From Ancylostoma caninum (Eukaryota; Nematoda; Chromadorea; Rhabditida; Ancylostomatidae), in NCBI GenBank assembly GCA_037903475.1, contig JBAJFG010000415.1, positions 248,001 to 312,000 of the forward strand: a stretch of DNA of 64,000 bases, in the 5' to 3' direction. A program made the position numbers and the translations under genes. Of this stretch, positions 50,001 through 58,784 are shown in pieces (positions within the stretch are counted from its first letter, which is position 1; each line of letters starts with the position of its first letter). The notes beneath the pieces were generated by a model that saw nothing but the letters and a program-made list of their open reading frames with translations, was not told the origin of the DNA and searched no databases.

Positions 50001-53000
50001 GGTTTCTCTACTGTAACCATGTGGTGCTGCATCAGGATAACTGCCTTCCTATACTGATACTTGCTGACAAATACAATGTGATTAGCTTGAAAAAGGTGAG
50101 TTCCGCTGTCTCCTTTCTTCTATGGGAACCGCTCGCTGTTCACTCATCAACGAAGTGCCCGCTTCTTCAATTTTACCCGGTTACTGTCCTCAAGTACAAT
50201 CTCATTCTTTGCCAATGCAAAGAATTTCTCAAGGACTCTCGAACGTTCTATGTCAACTCTACTACGAAAGAACTTTCTCAGCGAAATCGCTGAAGTGTTG
50301 CTATTGTCCGTTGAAGTGGACCACTCCGACAACATTTGCGACCATTCGAAAGTCTAACGTTGAAAAAAGACAACTTTCTACGTGAAAATTTGTTCGAAGG
50401 CGTGGAACTGAGAGCTAATACAGCATCATCTCCTTCCAGAAAAGCTCAGAAATTCCTTTTTCTTTTTTTTTTGGTGGGGGGGGGAATTTCTCGAGGGGCC
50501 TTAATTATTTTTATTTGAACTGGAAATAACATGTATGTAACTGTGGAAATGGATGAACTGAACTAGTGGAATCGATATTTGAGCCAAATTGAGACTTTAT
50601 TTTATTTTTCTGGAAAATGCTAGGCAATTTGAAAATGAATACTTGTTTCATTTGCAGTTAAAGGCAGAGTGTAGCTAAACAGTTATTCGAATTTCTCACC
50701 TCTTCAAATGAATAATTTTTTTTTCCAGGTTTGCATCGATTTTGCCATATCTGAGATCCTTCCCAATCTGACGTTGAAGGATGTGTTCAGCATATGGTTC
50801 TCATATGCCACCAAAGCATACCATCAGGTACTGGTCAGTGGAAGTATTTGAGCTCGTGGATCCCAGTATCATACTCGTATTTGAGCTGCTCATCCGGGCT
50901 TGTATACAAGCAATTGCTAGAGACTTTGAACTGCTCATCACTGAGGAATGGGAGAAGAGTTGGTTGGCGTTGGATAGGGATCAAATGATTGAGATTCTCA
51001 AGTGCAATCAACTTGTGGTTGCTAGTAAGTCGTCCATTTTTATTTATTTGTTCACCTATTTGTTGCCTTATTTATTTTTCCTCGCAAATAAAGTCAATAA
51101 ATAAAAAAACGAAGTCCTAAGGGGGTATCTCGGCCTTGGGATGACAAATTTTTTCAAAATTCAGGAAGTGACTTTCCCCATCTTCCCCCACAACTTTTTT
51201 CCGATAAAAATGGCTTGCTTCAATATAAATCCGATTTGTCAAACTTCAGCTTGTCTGATTAATTGTTATTTGTCCTATGTTTACAAACTTTATTTCAGAT
51301 GAGTATCGTCTTTGGGAAGCGGTCGTACGATGGCTGCAAGCGCCGAATCATCCAGAACGCAGAGGCACTACAGCCAGCCCGCTTCTCTCCTCCTTACTGC
51401 CCTATATACGGTGGGAATCTTTAAGTGCATATTTTAAAATATACCCACAAAGTTTCTTATACCTTTTTTTCAAGAGTTGCTGGAACATAGTTACTAAATT
51501 TGGGTGAAGAAAATTAAAGTCGCAGCACGGAGGAGAAACTAGAAAGCTTTAATTTCAGCTTTCCTTTCATGACTGCCGATGAATTAACTCACGTGGAACG
51601 TTCTCAATTTGCCGAAAGCTACCCAAAACTCTTTCATCCACAGATACTCTTAGCATACAAGTTTCAAGCACTACCGCTGTGTAGCCGAGTGAATTGCAAG
51701 TGAGTTTATCGCTCTAATCCTCTGTGTGCTTCATCATACTATTTGTCCTTTTTCCTCTTTCATTTGCTTATCTCTTTTTATTCATTAAGTAATTTAATTA
51801 CACGCGGATAAGCGCACATGCACGATAAAATAGGTAGTATTAAGAAGTGATATACAAAGTGTTGCATCAAAGAGACAAAGAATTGCTAAAGTGAAAACAT
51901 GGGATACAATATGTACATGTTGTGCAAAATTTCATGCCTGTACTAGGGCCTACCACATTCTGAATAGGACAAACGAAAAAACTAAAGAAAATTTCGCTTT
52001 AGAAACTCATGATCAACTGCTTCAAACTGTGAAATACAAGGAGATAATTCAGTTCTCTAATACTTGGGTGAGGTTTTTATCAATCCGGTATTTGAAGAAT
52101 GCTGTCGGGGGGGGGGGGGTACTCCGTATCTCCGCGAATACTTGAGCAGCGGATAACGAAAAGGTGGAAGGATCAAGTTTAGCATGATTTAACATGATCT
52201 TACATGCCATTATCATGTCTTGTTTAAACCTCCTTTTAGCAAAGATCCCTAGCCAAAATTTAATAGTTTCACTGTATGAGATGTTGTTGTAGTTGAATTC
52301 GCCGATTCGCCTTGCACGTGAAACCATTTCAAACTCTTCCTAGCTCACAGGCGTTTTTCACTTTGTTAGGGCGAGAGACCTTTGCTAGAAGAGGTCGAAC
52401 ATAGATCTCATAAGCTTTAATTAAGATAAGGAAGTCATTAGTCAAGAGGCAACTAAACAGGCTTGCTACTCTTTTCTAGACAACTTTCATTTTCCTTTTA
52501 TCTGATTAGATTCTTCCGGGAACGACTTCCACTAAATGGTGAATAATCATGGCGTTATTTCAAACCATATTGAGGAATGATAAAACTCAAAAAAATGTTT
52601 TTAAAACAAAAATTTCAAGTATTTTGTGAAGCACAAGTAGTTTTGGAAAATAAGTAATACAAGCAAATGAGAGTAACAACTAAGGAGCAGCACATGTTTT
52701 GAAACGCAAAACTACAAGAAGTTTGGAGAACGTGAGTGGAATCCTCGATCAAGACAAAAAAAACTAGTCAGATGCAGAAAAACGTCTTCACAATGTTAAA
52801 ACGCTACTAGTAGAATTATTGATGGGGATAGACAAGTGGTAGATCACGTGAGTTGTCGAAATCTAGAAAAATTAGATTCGGATTAGGAGCAAATGTCCTT
52901 ATATAGATGTCATTTCCTGCCGCTATCGTAGATCAGTGCTGTTAGACATGTCCATGCACTAAAAAATTGCATTTGAAAACACAAGGGATCATGTTGATTC

Positions 53001-56000
53001 TTAATTGACACACTGAATTTCTACTTCTACAAATAGTGCCTTAATTTACTCAGGGCGGCCCAACTCCGTTTCTTTCAGTTTTAAATCCTGAGATCGAAAA
53101 CCAAGAAAAGGACTCCGTTTCTTTCACTTTTAAATGTGCTTTTCGGGAATGCCGTACCACCGAAGGCGTACCAGATGATTTCGTCTGGCCCGCGATAGGC
53201 TTTCTCAAGGTTGAGGAATGTTAGATGCAGTGGCTTCTGCTTCCCGATCATCAGTAGATCGGCATGGATTGCATCCGACGTTCCGCACTTGACTACGAAC
53301 AAACCCCCCATGGTAACTCGGATGATGCCGCAGATTCGTCGGTCGATAATTCGTTCGAATGTCTACGTACTCTGAGACAGCAGACTTGTTGGCCGATAGT
53401 TTGCGCAATCTACAGGGTTGATCTTCCTTTTCCAGATTGTGGTGCTCCTTCAACATTTCACAGGAGTCTTCTTCTCTGCGATGACCTGGTTGAAGAACGC
53501 CATCAGCCATTCAGCTGATTTCCGAAGTCTTGACTTCCGTAGTTCCGCTGCTACATCACCAGGACCTGTCGCTTTTCCTGTTTTCATCCTTTTTTTAACG
53601 CATCCATGGTTTCATCCAAGGCGGTCGGCTTCATAGGACCCTAGGTCTGCTGTTGTTCTGGACTGGGTGGATGGCTGAATCTTTCCGTTGAGATCTTCTC
53701 GAAGTTAGTCACACCACCTCTTCGTTGTCTTCTCGCAGTCTATTAAGAGATGACCATGTTCGTCGGTAACTCCATAGATCTTTCGAGTCTTCTCTTCCTG
53801 CCGCTGGCGATAACCCGCCAGTCGGCGTTCTCCGCCATCTTTTGCATCTATTTAGCTTCTTACTAGCAGTAGTCATAGTGCTGAGCTTTCGTGGCAACCA
53901 CAGCCTTCTTTGCTGCTCTCTTCGCCTCTAGGGGCTTCTGTCAGTTGTCATCCGTCTTGTTACCAGAGAGTACGTGGTATAGACGTTTTTTCTCGCGCAC
54001 CCTCATCTTCATTTCATCCGTCCATAGCCACGCTTGTCCGACAATTCTCTGGCGACCTGCTTTAGTCGTGCCAAGCTCCAAATATGCCACTTCTACAATG
54101 GTTTGTATCGTCGACGGTTGCGTTCTTCTACGTATCGTTGACGGTCGTGACCGGCGGCAACCTGATGGTGGATGTTACTATAACATCCTTCTCTTTTAAC
54201 TATGACCACTTGATTCGGGCCGGTCCATACAGTTCTTCGCGCCTCGCTTTTGGCGATGTGATCTTCATGGTGCGAATAAGCGGACGATGTTGCATGGCCA
54301 CGGTCTCGTAAGGTACAACCTTAGCGTCGGTAACTAGCCTGTGATCGCGGGAACAAAGTCTATTGATCTGGCTCTTCACGTCGCCTCTGTACATACAAGG
54401 ACACGAGATGGGCGCTTTCAGAACTTTGCATTCATTATGGCGAAGTGGTGAGACTCGGCTTATTCCAGGATGCGCTCGCCATCCTCATTCTGCGTCCCGT
54501 GTCTGAAGCCTTCCTGGCATCTGTATCCGTCCTTTTCCACTCCTGCGTGGCCATTCAGATCTCCTATGACAAAGATTATGTCTTCATGAGGTACTTCCGC
54601 GGTCTTCTCGTCAAGCAACACGCAGAAGTCATCTTTGACCTGGCCAGAATTGCCTATCTGTGGTGCGTATGCCGAGAAGAATGTTTTTCACACCAACCGG
54701 GCCCCGAAAAAGCGCGTCGATTCTCGTGGACGCCGTAGCTTTCATCTTAGAACCATTTGTCGTCATTGATCATATGGAGGTGACGTGAGGTCTTTCTGAG
54801 GCGGCCTGTCACGACGGCCTGTCACACGAGTGGGAGGCGGTGGCGGCGGGACTCGAACCCGAGATGGTGCTCTAGAGCAGCGCCTTAGATCACTAGGCCA
54901 TCTCTCCTCTCCTTCTTACTGTAATTTTTTTTGAAACTCCCAATCTGAAGAGGTCCATCGAGTTGGCGTCGAAAACCTTTTTAAATACTAGGGTGGTAAG
55001 AAAGTCTTGAGCCGATTTTTACAAAAGTTCCAGAAGTTTTGCTTATTGATCGGTATCCATGACCTACCACGTGCTTTTTGTAGACAAACTTGGGCCTTCT
55101 CCATAATAAGCATATATAGCCAAATTGCCTTCCTCAACTTCAATTACGACGTCAGTTTCACGAGAGGTCCCCCTAGCCAAAATCAGTTTTTCCTGCTCTG
55201 TCCACATCGAAAGAAGTTTCTAGAATACCTAATTATTGGAGATGAGAGTGGGGTCCTCTACGATTTTAAAACGCACCGTGCCATGTGGTTCCGTCAAGGA
55301 GAAGATCGGCCAAATCGCACCCCCACCCAAACATCTGCCTCCTTTGCTACTTCTGGAATTCGCTAGAAATATTGTATTATGAGCGGCTCCCGCAAACGCA
55401 CACAGTCACCGGTAACACATACGCCAATCAGCTCCAGAGAGTCGCGGATGCTGTTTGAGAAAAACGGTCGAAACGAGTTTCTTGTACACCTACGCCATGA
55501 TGAGGGTAGGCCTCAAATAGCTAAAGAGACCGGTGAAAAATTGGCGGAGCTGGGCTGGGTTACGGTTTCTCACTCACCCTATTCCCCTGACGTTGCCCCT
55601 TCCGACTACCACTTATCTTGCTCTTTCAAGGCATTTCAAGTCACGAAAAAATCCGCCAAAGTTGACCATGTCGGAAGGGAGGTCAGCGATTTCTTTGGTT
55701 TCCAGTCTTCCCATTCCTGGGAAAAGGGGAACGCTGACCTGCCCATTAGGTGGGACACTGCAGTGACTAACCATGGCTATTATATTGTTGAGCAAATTCT
55801 ACTGTGTGCTGAGTAATAAAATAAAGCACAAGAAAAGTCTAAAACGGCTCAAGACTTTCTTACCACCCTAATATCTGCGCAGTGAATGTCAGCTCCTGAT
55901 TCCGATGTACCCGAGCCTACCCTTCGTCCTGTGATTGTGTCACCCTTGAAGTGCGCAAAAGCATGAATTCGCTATAATCTCCAGTTTACTTCCGCGTATC

Positions 56001-58781
56001 ATGGTGCAGTTTATCACATTTCCCGATAATTCGAATGTGTCAGCTCATGTACGGTAATTGCTGTGTCAAAAATTCAGCACGACCTTGCAAAAAACCTACA
56101 GAAAAGTCGTAATTCTCATAAGCCTTTTTCAGGGAATTTTCAACAACACAATTCTTGCTTCGAAACTACACAGACACACGGTGGGACAAGCGGATTTCGA
56201 TCTCAAATGAACAGCTTTATCAAAGAGGAGTGGATCACTCGTTCCAGGTGATCGTTGTTCCACTTTTCTTTCAAGTCTTTATACTTTCCACGAGGGAAAC
56301 TTATTCCACAAACTGAGCGATCGATTGTTCCAGTAATCATGGTTTCGATTTTCACAGCGTTCAAAAGAGAACTGCGAGTGGCTAACCCAGCAGATCGGAA
56401 TGTTTGCAATGCAGCTACAGGGATTTCATGCATTAATCTCCTTATTTTACATTATCTGCTTGGGATGCGACAGCAAAGGGGATGTCATATTCTGGCACGT
56501 CGTTAGGAGAAGATTCAAATCAGATAGGATTCCTTTCGATCTGCTAGTTAGCTTCTTGCGATTTCCTCTGTAACAGCTGTTCAAGTTTGCGGTATATTTT
56601 GAAAACACTTTCCACCGGTCCTTCTCTTTCCCTTCCCATGAAAACACCGAGCAAACAACACAAACGCTAATTTCTCCTTACCTTTTTTGAAGCAGCGCCC
56701 ATGGAAATCTTCGCTTTTGATGATGAGATAAATGTGCCCCACATGGTAGCTAGTCATCGGTCAACAGTAAAAATGAAGCAAGAGATGGAAAGGAGAAACG
56801 GAAAACCTCCCTTACTCCCCAGCTTCTCCCAATCCACGGAGAACAGCACATTCAAAAATAAAACAAGTTTGCAGTTTCAAGAAACTTGGGTTGTTCACGC
56901 CTCTTTCCGTTCTCTGCACTGAAAATGAATGTGCCTTCCTGAAAGTCATAAAAATTAGCCTAATCTCATCGAAAAATTCCATGGGTGTTGCCTTCAATTT
57001 GAACACGGTTTATTGGGCACATACTTCGCATACAAAGCATGTGTGTAAATACACGCTTTGTCTACCTTGTAAACTGAAAACACTCACACAACTCTATAAA
57101 CTCAGGTGGTGGAGCCCAAACGACATCTTATGGAAATAACAGTATATATGGTATCTGAGTCAGGGTTGAGTGGAAGTGGAAGGCGAAGAGCCGGAGATCG
57201 AAAGTGGAATCCTTGAAAATACCGAAGAGTGGAGGATCACGAGTAAGAAATGGGCGCTGTGCTCAAATGCGGTGGACTGGAACTGAAAATAGAAATGAAG
57301 TGATGAGATTAATAAATGTTTTTAATTATGTCATGTTAATACTATAATACCACAATGATTGACGAGCGAGAGTGGCAACGGAAGATTCGAGAATTTCCCT
57401 GCATTCTGAAAGCAGTGTATCATTCTCTCAATTGTATCAGAGTGAGCATATTCATTGATACGACGGCGTCTACACGTAAAGGTTTCCACTGTCTACGAGT
57501 TCCGTCGCATTATAAAAGGTAAGTGCACTGTTAAATACTAGTCTGAAGAAATCATCACCTTCCGGTTATTTGTTGAAGGGAATGAGCTAGGGCCACCGAC
57601 GCTGGGCATGCTTTTTATGTCCGAGTGCGTTAAATCTATAAGAGAAGCAAAATTACGAGAGCGGTTTTAGCGTATTAGAGCGATGCTCAAAACACAGTAA
57701 TGCTGCAGATTATGATAGAAAGTATGTATTTTCCAAAAACGTCCGGATGGTTGCGAAGTATGGTTTCCACCTTTGCATTTTAAAAATCAAGTGCTTAGCG
57801 TTGATTGGTGTAAAAGTAGCAGCATTCTCTCATTTCTTCCAGATACGCACACGTTCCTGTACGTTCCCCTTACAAACCTGGCAGTGGACGTTGAAACTAG
57901 CTGGATCCTCCTATTCAAATGCTGTTGACGATGTACTGAAAGCTTACCTCATCTCAGAGGACATCGATCAGCCAAGGTGAGTTCGCTTCAACCGCCAGTT
58001 AGCCTACTGCCATACTTTACATGAAGTATAACACCTCACATTGCGCGAGCAACCGGTAATCGATAGTATCACAACCATTATCGCCTGAGTAGCGGCGAAG
58101 AGGGTGGTACACTCACGTAGAGCATGGTGGCACTCTGGGACTCCTTACTTCATTTACTTTCAATTTTAAACTTGATTTTAAGGTCCATTGAATATATGCT
58201 TTCAATAGTTGACGAGAAGCGAGTGCTGAGGTCTTGGTCGAGTAAGAAGAACTTTACAAAGACAAGGTAACGGAATTATTTTCACATTTCTTAACGCCAT
58301 TCATCACCCAATGCGCGAGCGTAGGCGGTCTTAATCGCTCGACATCCATTCGCAGAATGTGTACACGTGTGGAGAATAGACCAATCCGCAGCAAATTGTT
58401 GCATCATGTGTACGCGCGTTATTCAGCGTCTGAATCTGTTTGGATCCAACCTACAAATTCGTAGTGAATATGCTCAAGTTTGTATTTTCTTTGTTGTAGT
58501 ACCTTCTCTGACAAGATAAGACAACCTGGAAGCGCGACGAGAGCACAGACAGCGAGGGACATGAATCTGTCCCGCCTTTTCTCTGCGGCTTCCTCTATCA
58601 ATGGGTGATAAATGGCGCAATACTCTCGAAGAAAACTTTCATGAAAGCAAGATATTCCAGGTATTCAAGTGAACTCGATATCGACCGGAAAGTGGAGATC
58701 AACGATTTGCTGACGGAAGACTCACCCCTACTAGTGAACGGCGAACTCCACCTTCAGATAACGCTACGGCCGATAGACTGA
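43860..58781 (+). CDS. BTB/POZ-BACK domain protein, BTBD17-like, 12 exons
   Basis: Spliced gene assembled by eye. Exons: 43860-44004, 44193-44295, 48289-48373, 49946-50095, 50729-50827, 50886-51024, 51299-51410, 51559-51699, 56133-56247, 57843-57976, 58183-58266, 58661-58781. Total coding length is 1428 nt, giving 475 residues plus TGA. Every intron is GT-AG and every junction keeps phase. Residues about 70-165 form a BTB/POZ fold (HLSDVNIIVGDD, then FAAHRLILAKNSEVF, then FPAFLRFLYC and ILADKYNV). Residues about 170-280 resemble a BACK domain (WFSYA, RAC, EEW, NQLVVANEYRLWEAVVRWL). The C-terminal part shares FLLRNYTD, TWQWTLKL and LVNGELHLQITLRP with vertebrate BTBD17, recalled from family knowledge. 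BTB-BACK proteins often act in protein assembly or as cullin-3 adaptors; the role here is unknown. Vertebrate BTBD17 has a signal peptide, but this model has none from the chosen ATG. A different first exon remains possible. Confidence 0.88.
44193..44295 (+). CDS. exon 2 of the BTBD17-like gene (BTB start)
   Basis: Acceptor TGTTTAG|GC and donor AC|GTGAGT. Encodes residues 50-82, including DFAKYYNNAHLSDVNIIVGD, the first helix and strand of a BTB/POZ domain. The SDV motif is typical of the family. Confidence 0.9.
45241..45511. mobile_element. MITE, copy 2, in intron 2
   Basis: Ends CCCTCTTGCATCACAGAATA and CTCTGTGAATCGAGAGTG form inverted repeats of about 40 bp including CCGCCTGTCTGG/CCAGACGGGCGG. 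The interior matches copy 1 (GCGGCGCGGCAGACCA, then AACATCAATACGGGCAACG). Confidence 0.85.
46974..47375. repeat. cluster of TTACCC-type repeats in intron 2
   Basis: Several diverged ends (TTACCCGTGGTAATCTTGAT, GAGATCACCGTGGGTTAATG, TTTACCCTTGGTAATCGC) around a body that repeats ACTGGCATCCACC.AGATGTTC and CTAGCATTCATCAGTATG. Longer than the other copies and apparently nested. Confidence 0.6.
48289..48373 (+). CDS. exon 3 of the BTBD17-like gene (BTB core)
   Basis: Acceptor TCTTTAAG|A and donor AAG|GTATGC. Encodes residues 84-111 with AAHRLILAKNSEVFDRML, the most conserved BTB signature (H-R-L-A-S-F). The preceding intron is about 4 kb and repeat-rich. Confidence 0.93.
48808..48897 (+). repeat. 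tandem duplication, 2 x 45 bp
   Basis: Two copies starting ATTATACTAATTATTCAAGA, at 48808-48852 and 48853-48897, differing only at the last base. In intron 3 of the BTBD17-like gene, so 45 bp being a multiple of 3 has no coding meaning there. Confidence 0.9.
49017..49145. repeat. TTACCC-type repeat in intron 3
   Basis: TGCATCATTGAACCCATAGG at the left, then repeated CCCATGGGTA palindromes at about 49049, 49063 and 49130. Confidence 0.6.
49500..49895. repeat. TTACCC-type repeat cluster before exon 4
   Basis: Contains ACCCATGGATAATCTCAATT and a body GCTGGCACTCATCAACATGT that matches the cluster at 46974-47375. It ends about 50 bp from the exon 4 acceptor. Confidence 0.6.
49946..50095 (+). CDS. 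exon 4 of the BTBD17-like gene (BTB end)
   Basis: Acceptor TTTTAAG|GAT and donor AAG|GTGAGT; exactly 50 codons, phase 0 at both ends. Encodes residues 112-161 with FPAFLRFLYCNHVVL and LILADKYNVISL, the end of the BTB fold. A copy of the TTACCC-type repeat ends only about 50 bp before the acceptor. Confidence 0.93.
50729..50827 (+). CDS. exon 5 of the BTBD17-like gene
   Basis: Acceptor TTTTCCAG|GTT and donor CAG|GTACTG; 33 codons. Encodes residues 162-194, including LTLKDVFSIWFSYATKAY, the first part of the BACK domain. With this donor, the spacing from W to the following RAC cysteine equals the vertebrate spacing. Confidence 0.87.
50886..51024 (+). CDS. exon 6 of the BTBD17-like gene (BACK)
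   Basis: Follows a 58-bp intron with a weak acceptor (ATTTGAG|CTG). Encodes residues 195-240 with LLIRACIQAIARDFELL and MIEILKCNQLVVA, a BACK-domain helix pattern. Donor A|GTAAGT. Confidence 0.87.
51299..51410 (+). CDS. exon 7 of the BTBD17-like gene
   Basis: Acceptor TATTTCAG|AT and donor CG|GTGGGA. Encodes residues 242-277 with EYRLWEAVVRWLQAPNHPER, the conserved E-x-x-L-x-x-A-x-x-x-W-L of BACK domains. Confidence 0.9.
51559..51699 (+). CDS. exon 8 of the BTBD17-like gene
   Basis: Acceptor AATTTCAG|C and donor AA|GTGAGT. Encodes residues 279-324 with FPFMTADEL and ILLAYKFQALPLCSRVNC. This corresponds to the vertebrate segment IRYPMIPPAQL and LLQAYQFHA. Confidence 0.9.
53080..54790 (-). 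mobile_element. RTE-like non-LTR retrotransposon fragment, 5' part
   Basis: Read on the minus strand in several frames: an endonuclease segment near 54560-54440 (IIFVIGDLNGHAGVEKDGY, then NEDGERILE), a linker near 54360-54200 (DHRLVTDAKVVPYETVAMQH), and a reverse transcriptase start near 53240-53160 (HLTFLNLEKAYRGPDEIIWY, palm motif A). It is frameshifted throughout and stops before the FADD-type motif C. This is an endonuclease-reverse transcriptase LINE as found in many nematodes. Confidence 0.85.
54838..54905 (-). repeat. tRNA-like sequence, pseudogene or SINE head
   Basis: The minus strand has an A-box-like TGGCCTAGTGATCT and a B box GGGTTCGAGTCC at tRNA spacing, and a D arm that pairs. 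The anticodon arm and acceptor stem do not pair, so it is not a working tRNA. It lies directly upstream of the RTE fragment. Confidence 0.5.
54991..55868 (+). mobile_element. dead mariner with intact termini and TA flanks
   Basis: Terminal inverted repeats of about 28 bp: left GGGTGGTAAGAAAGTCTTGA, right end its reverse complement (CAAGACTTTCTTACCACCC). TA lies on both sides (54989-54990 and 55869-55870), the target duplication expected for Tc1/mariner. At 878 bp it is shorter than the usual 1.3 kb, showing internal deletion. It sits in intron 8 of the BTBD17-like gene. Confidence 0.92.
55007..55816 (+). pseudogene. mariner transposase remnants
   Basis: Two frames. The first (55007-55366) has GDESGVLYDFKTHRAMWF, equivalent to the GDE-W motif region. 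The second (55379-55816) has IAKETGEKLAELGW and YSPDVAPSDYHL, with D34D spacing, and ends RWDTAVTNHGYYIVE, a typical mariner C-terminus. The block between the two catalytic regions is missing and the frame shifts. Confidence 0.88.
56133..56247 (+). CDS. exon 9 of the BTBD17-like gene
   Basis: Acceptor TTTTTCAG|G and donor CAG|GTGATC; phase 0 at its end. Encodes residues 326-363 with QFLLRNYTDTRWDKRISISN, matching the family FLPRNY...W...I.N pattern. Two other frames are open or nearly open here, but only this one matches and splices in phase. Confidence 0.88.
56248..57842 (+). other. intron 9 of the BTBD17-like gene
   Basis: Unique-looking sequence. It contains an open stretch at 57361-57519 followed by GTAAGT that resembles an exon but is not needed: exons 9 and 10 join in phase and match the family without it. 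Confidence 0.7.
57843..57976 (+). CDS. exon 10 of the BTBD17-like gene
   Basis: Acceptor CTTCCAG|ATA and donor AG|GTGAGT. Encodes residues 364-407 with TWQWTLKLAGSSYSNA. It follows exon 9 in phase and restores the family run SFQ...TWNV. Confidence 0.88.
58183..58266 (+). CDS. exon 11 of the BTBD17-like gene
   Basis: Acceptor TTTTAAG|G and donor AG|GTAACG. Encodes residues 409-435, SIEYMLSIVDEKRVLRSW and onward, in phase with both neighbours (both flanking split codons are AGG, Arg). Confidence 0.85.
58661..58781 (+). CDS. exon 12 and stop of the BTBD17-like gene
   Basis: Acceptor TATTCCAG|G, stop TGA at 58779-58781. Encodes residues 437-475. The end, LLVNGELHLQITLRPID, aligns with the vertebrate C-terminal LVENALHLHLIVKPV. 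No AATAAA was seen soon after the stop; ATTAAA at about 59085 may serve. Confidence 0.9.
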
Positions 58782-58784
58782 TTC

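Larger units (their letters stand above)
51700..56132 (+). other. intron 8 of the BTBD17-like gene
   Basis: About 4.4 kb. It carries a poly-G run (about 52108-52119), the minus-strand RTE fragment, a tRNA-like sequence and the dead mariner, all separate entries. The stretch 51720-53060 shows nothing recognisable. Confidence 0.8.

Noticed and set aside
49763..50293. 176-codon plus-strand frame, read as one gene
   Set aside because: It contains exon 4 but runs into flanking introns; the true exon is 49946-50095 by splice sites and BTB similarity.
57361..57519. Open stretch followed by GTAAGT between exons 9 and 10 of the BTBD17-like gene
   Set aside because: Exons 9 and 10 are both phase 0 and join to give the family pattern SFQ...TWQW directly; adding this stretch would disrupt the alignment and it has no good acceptor.
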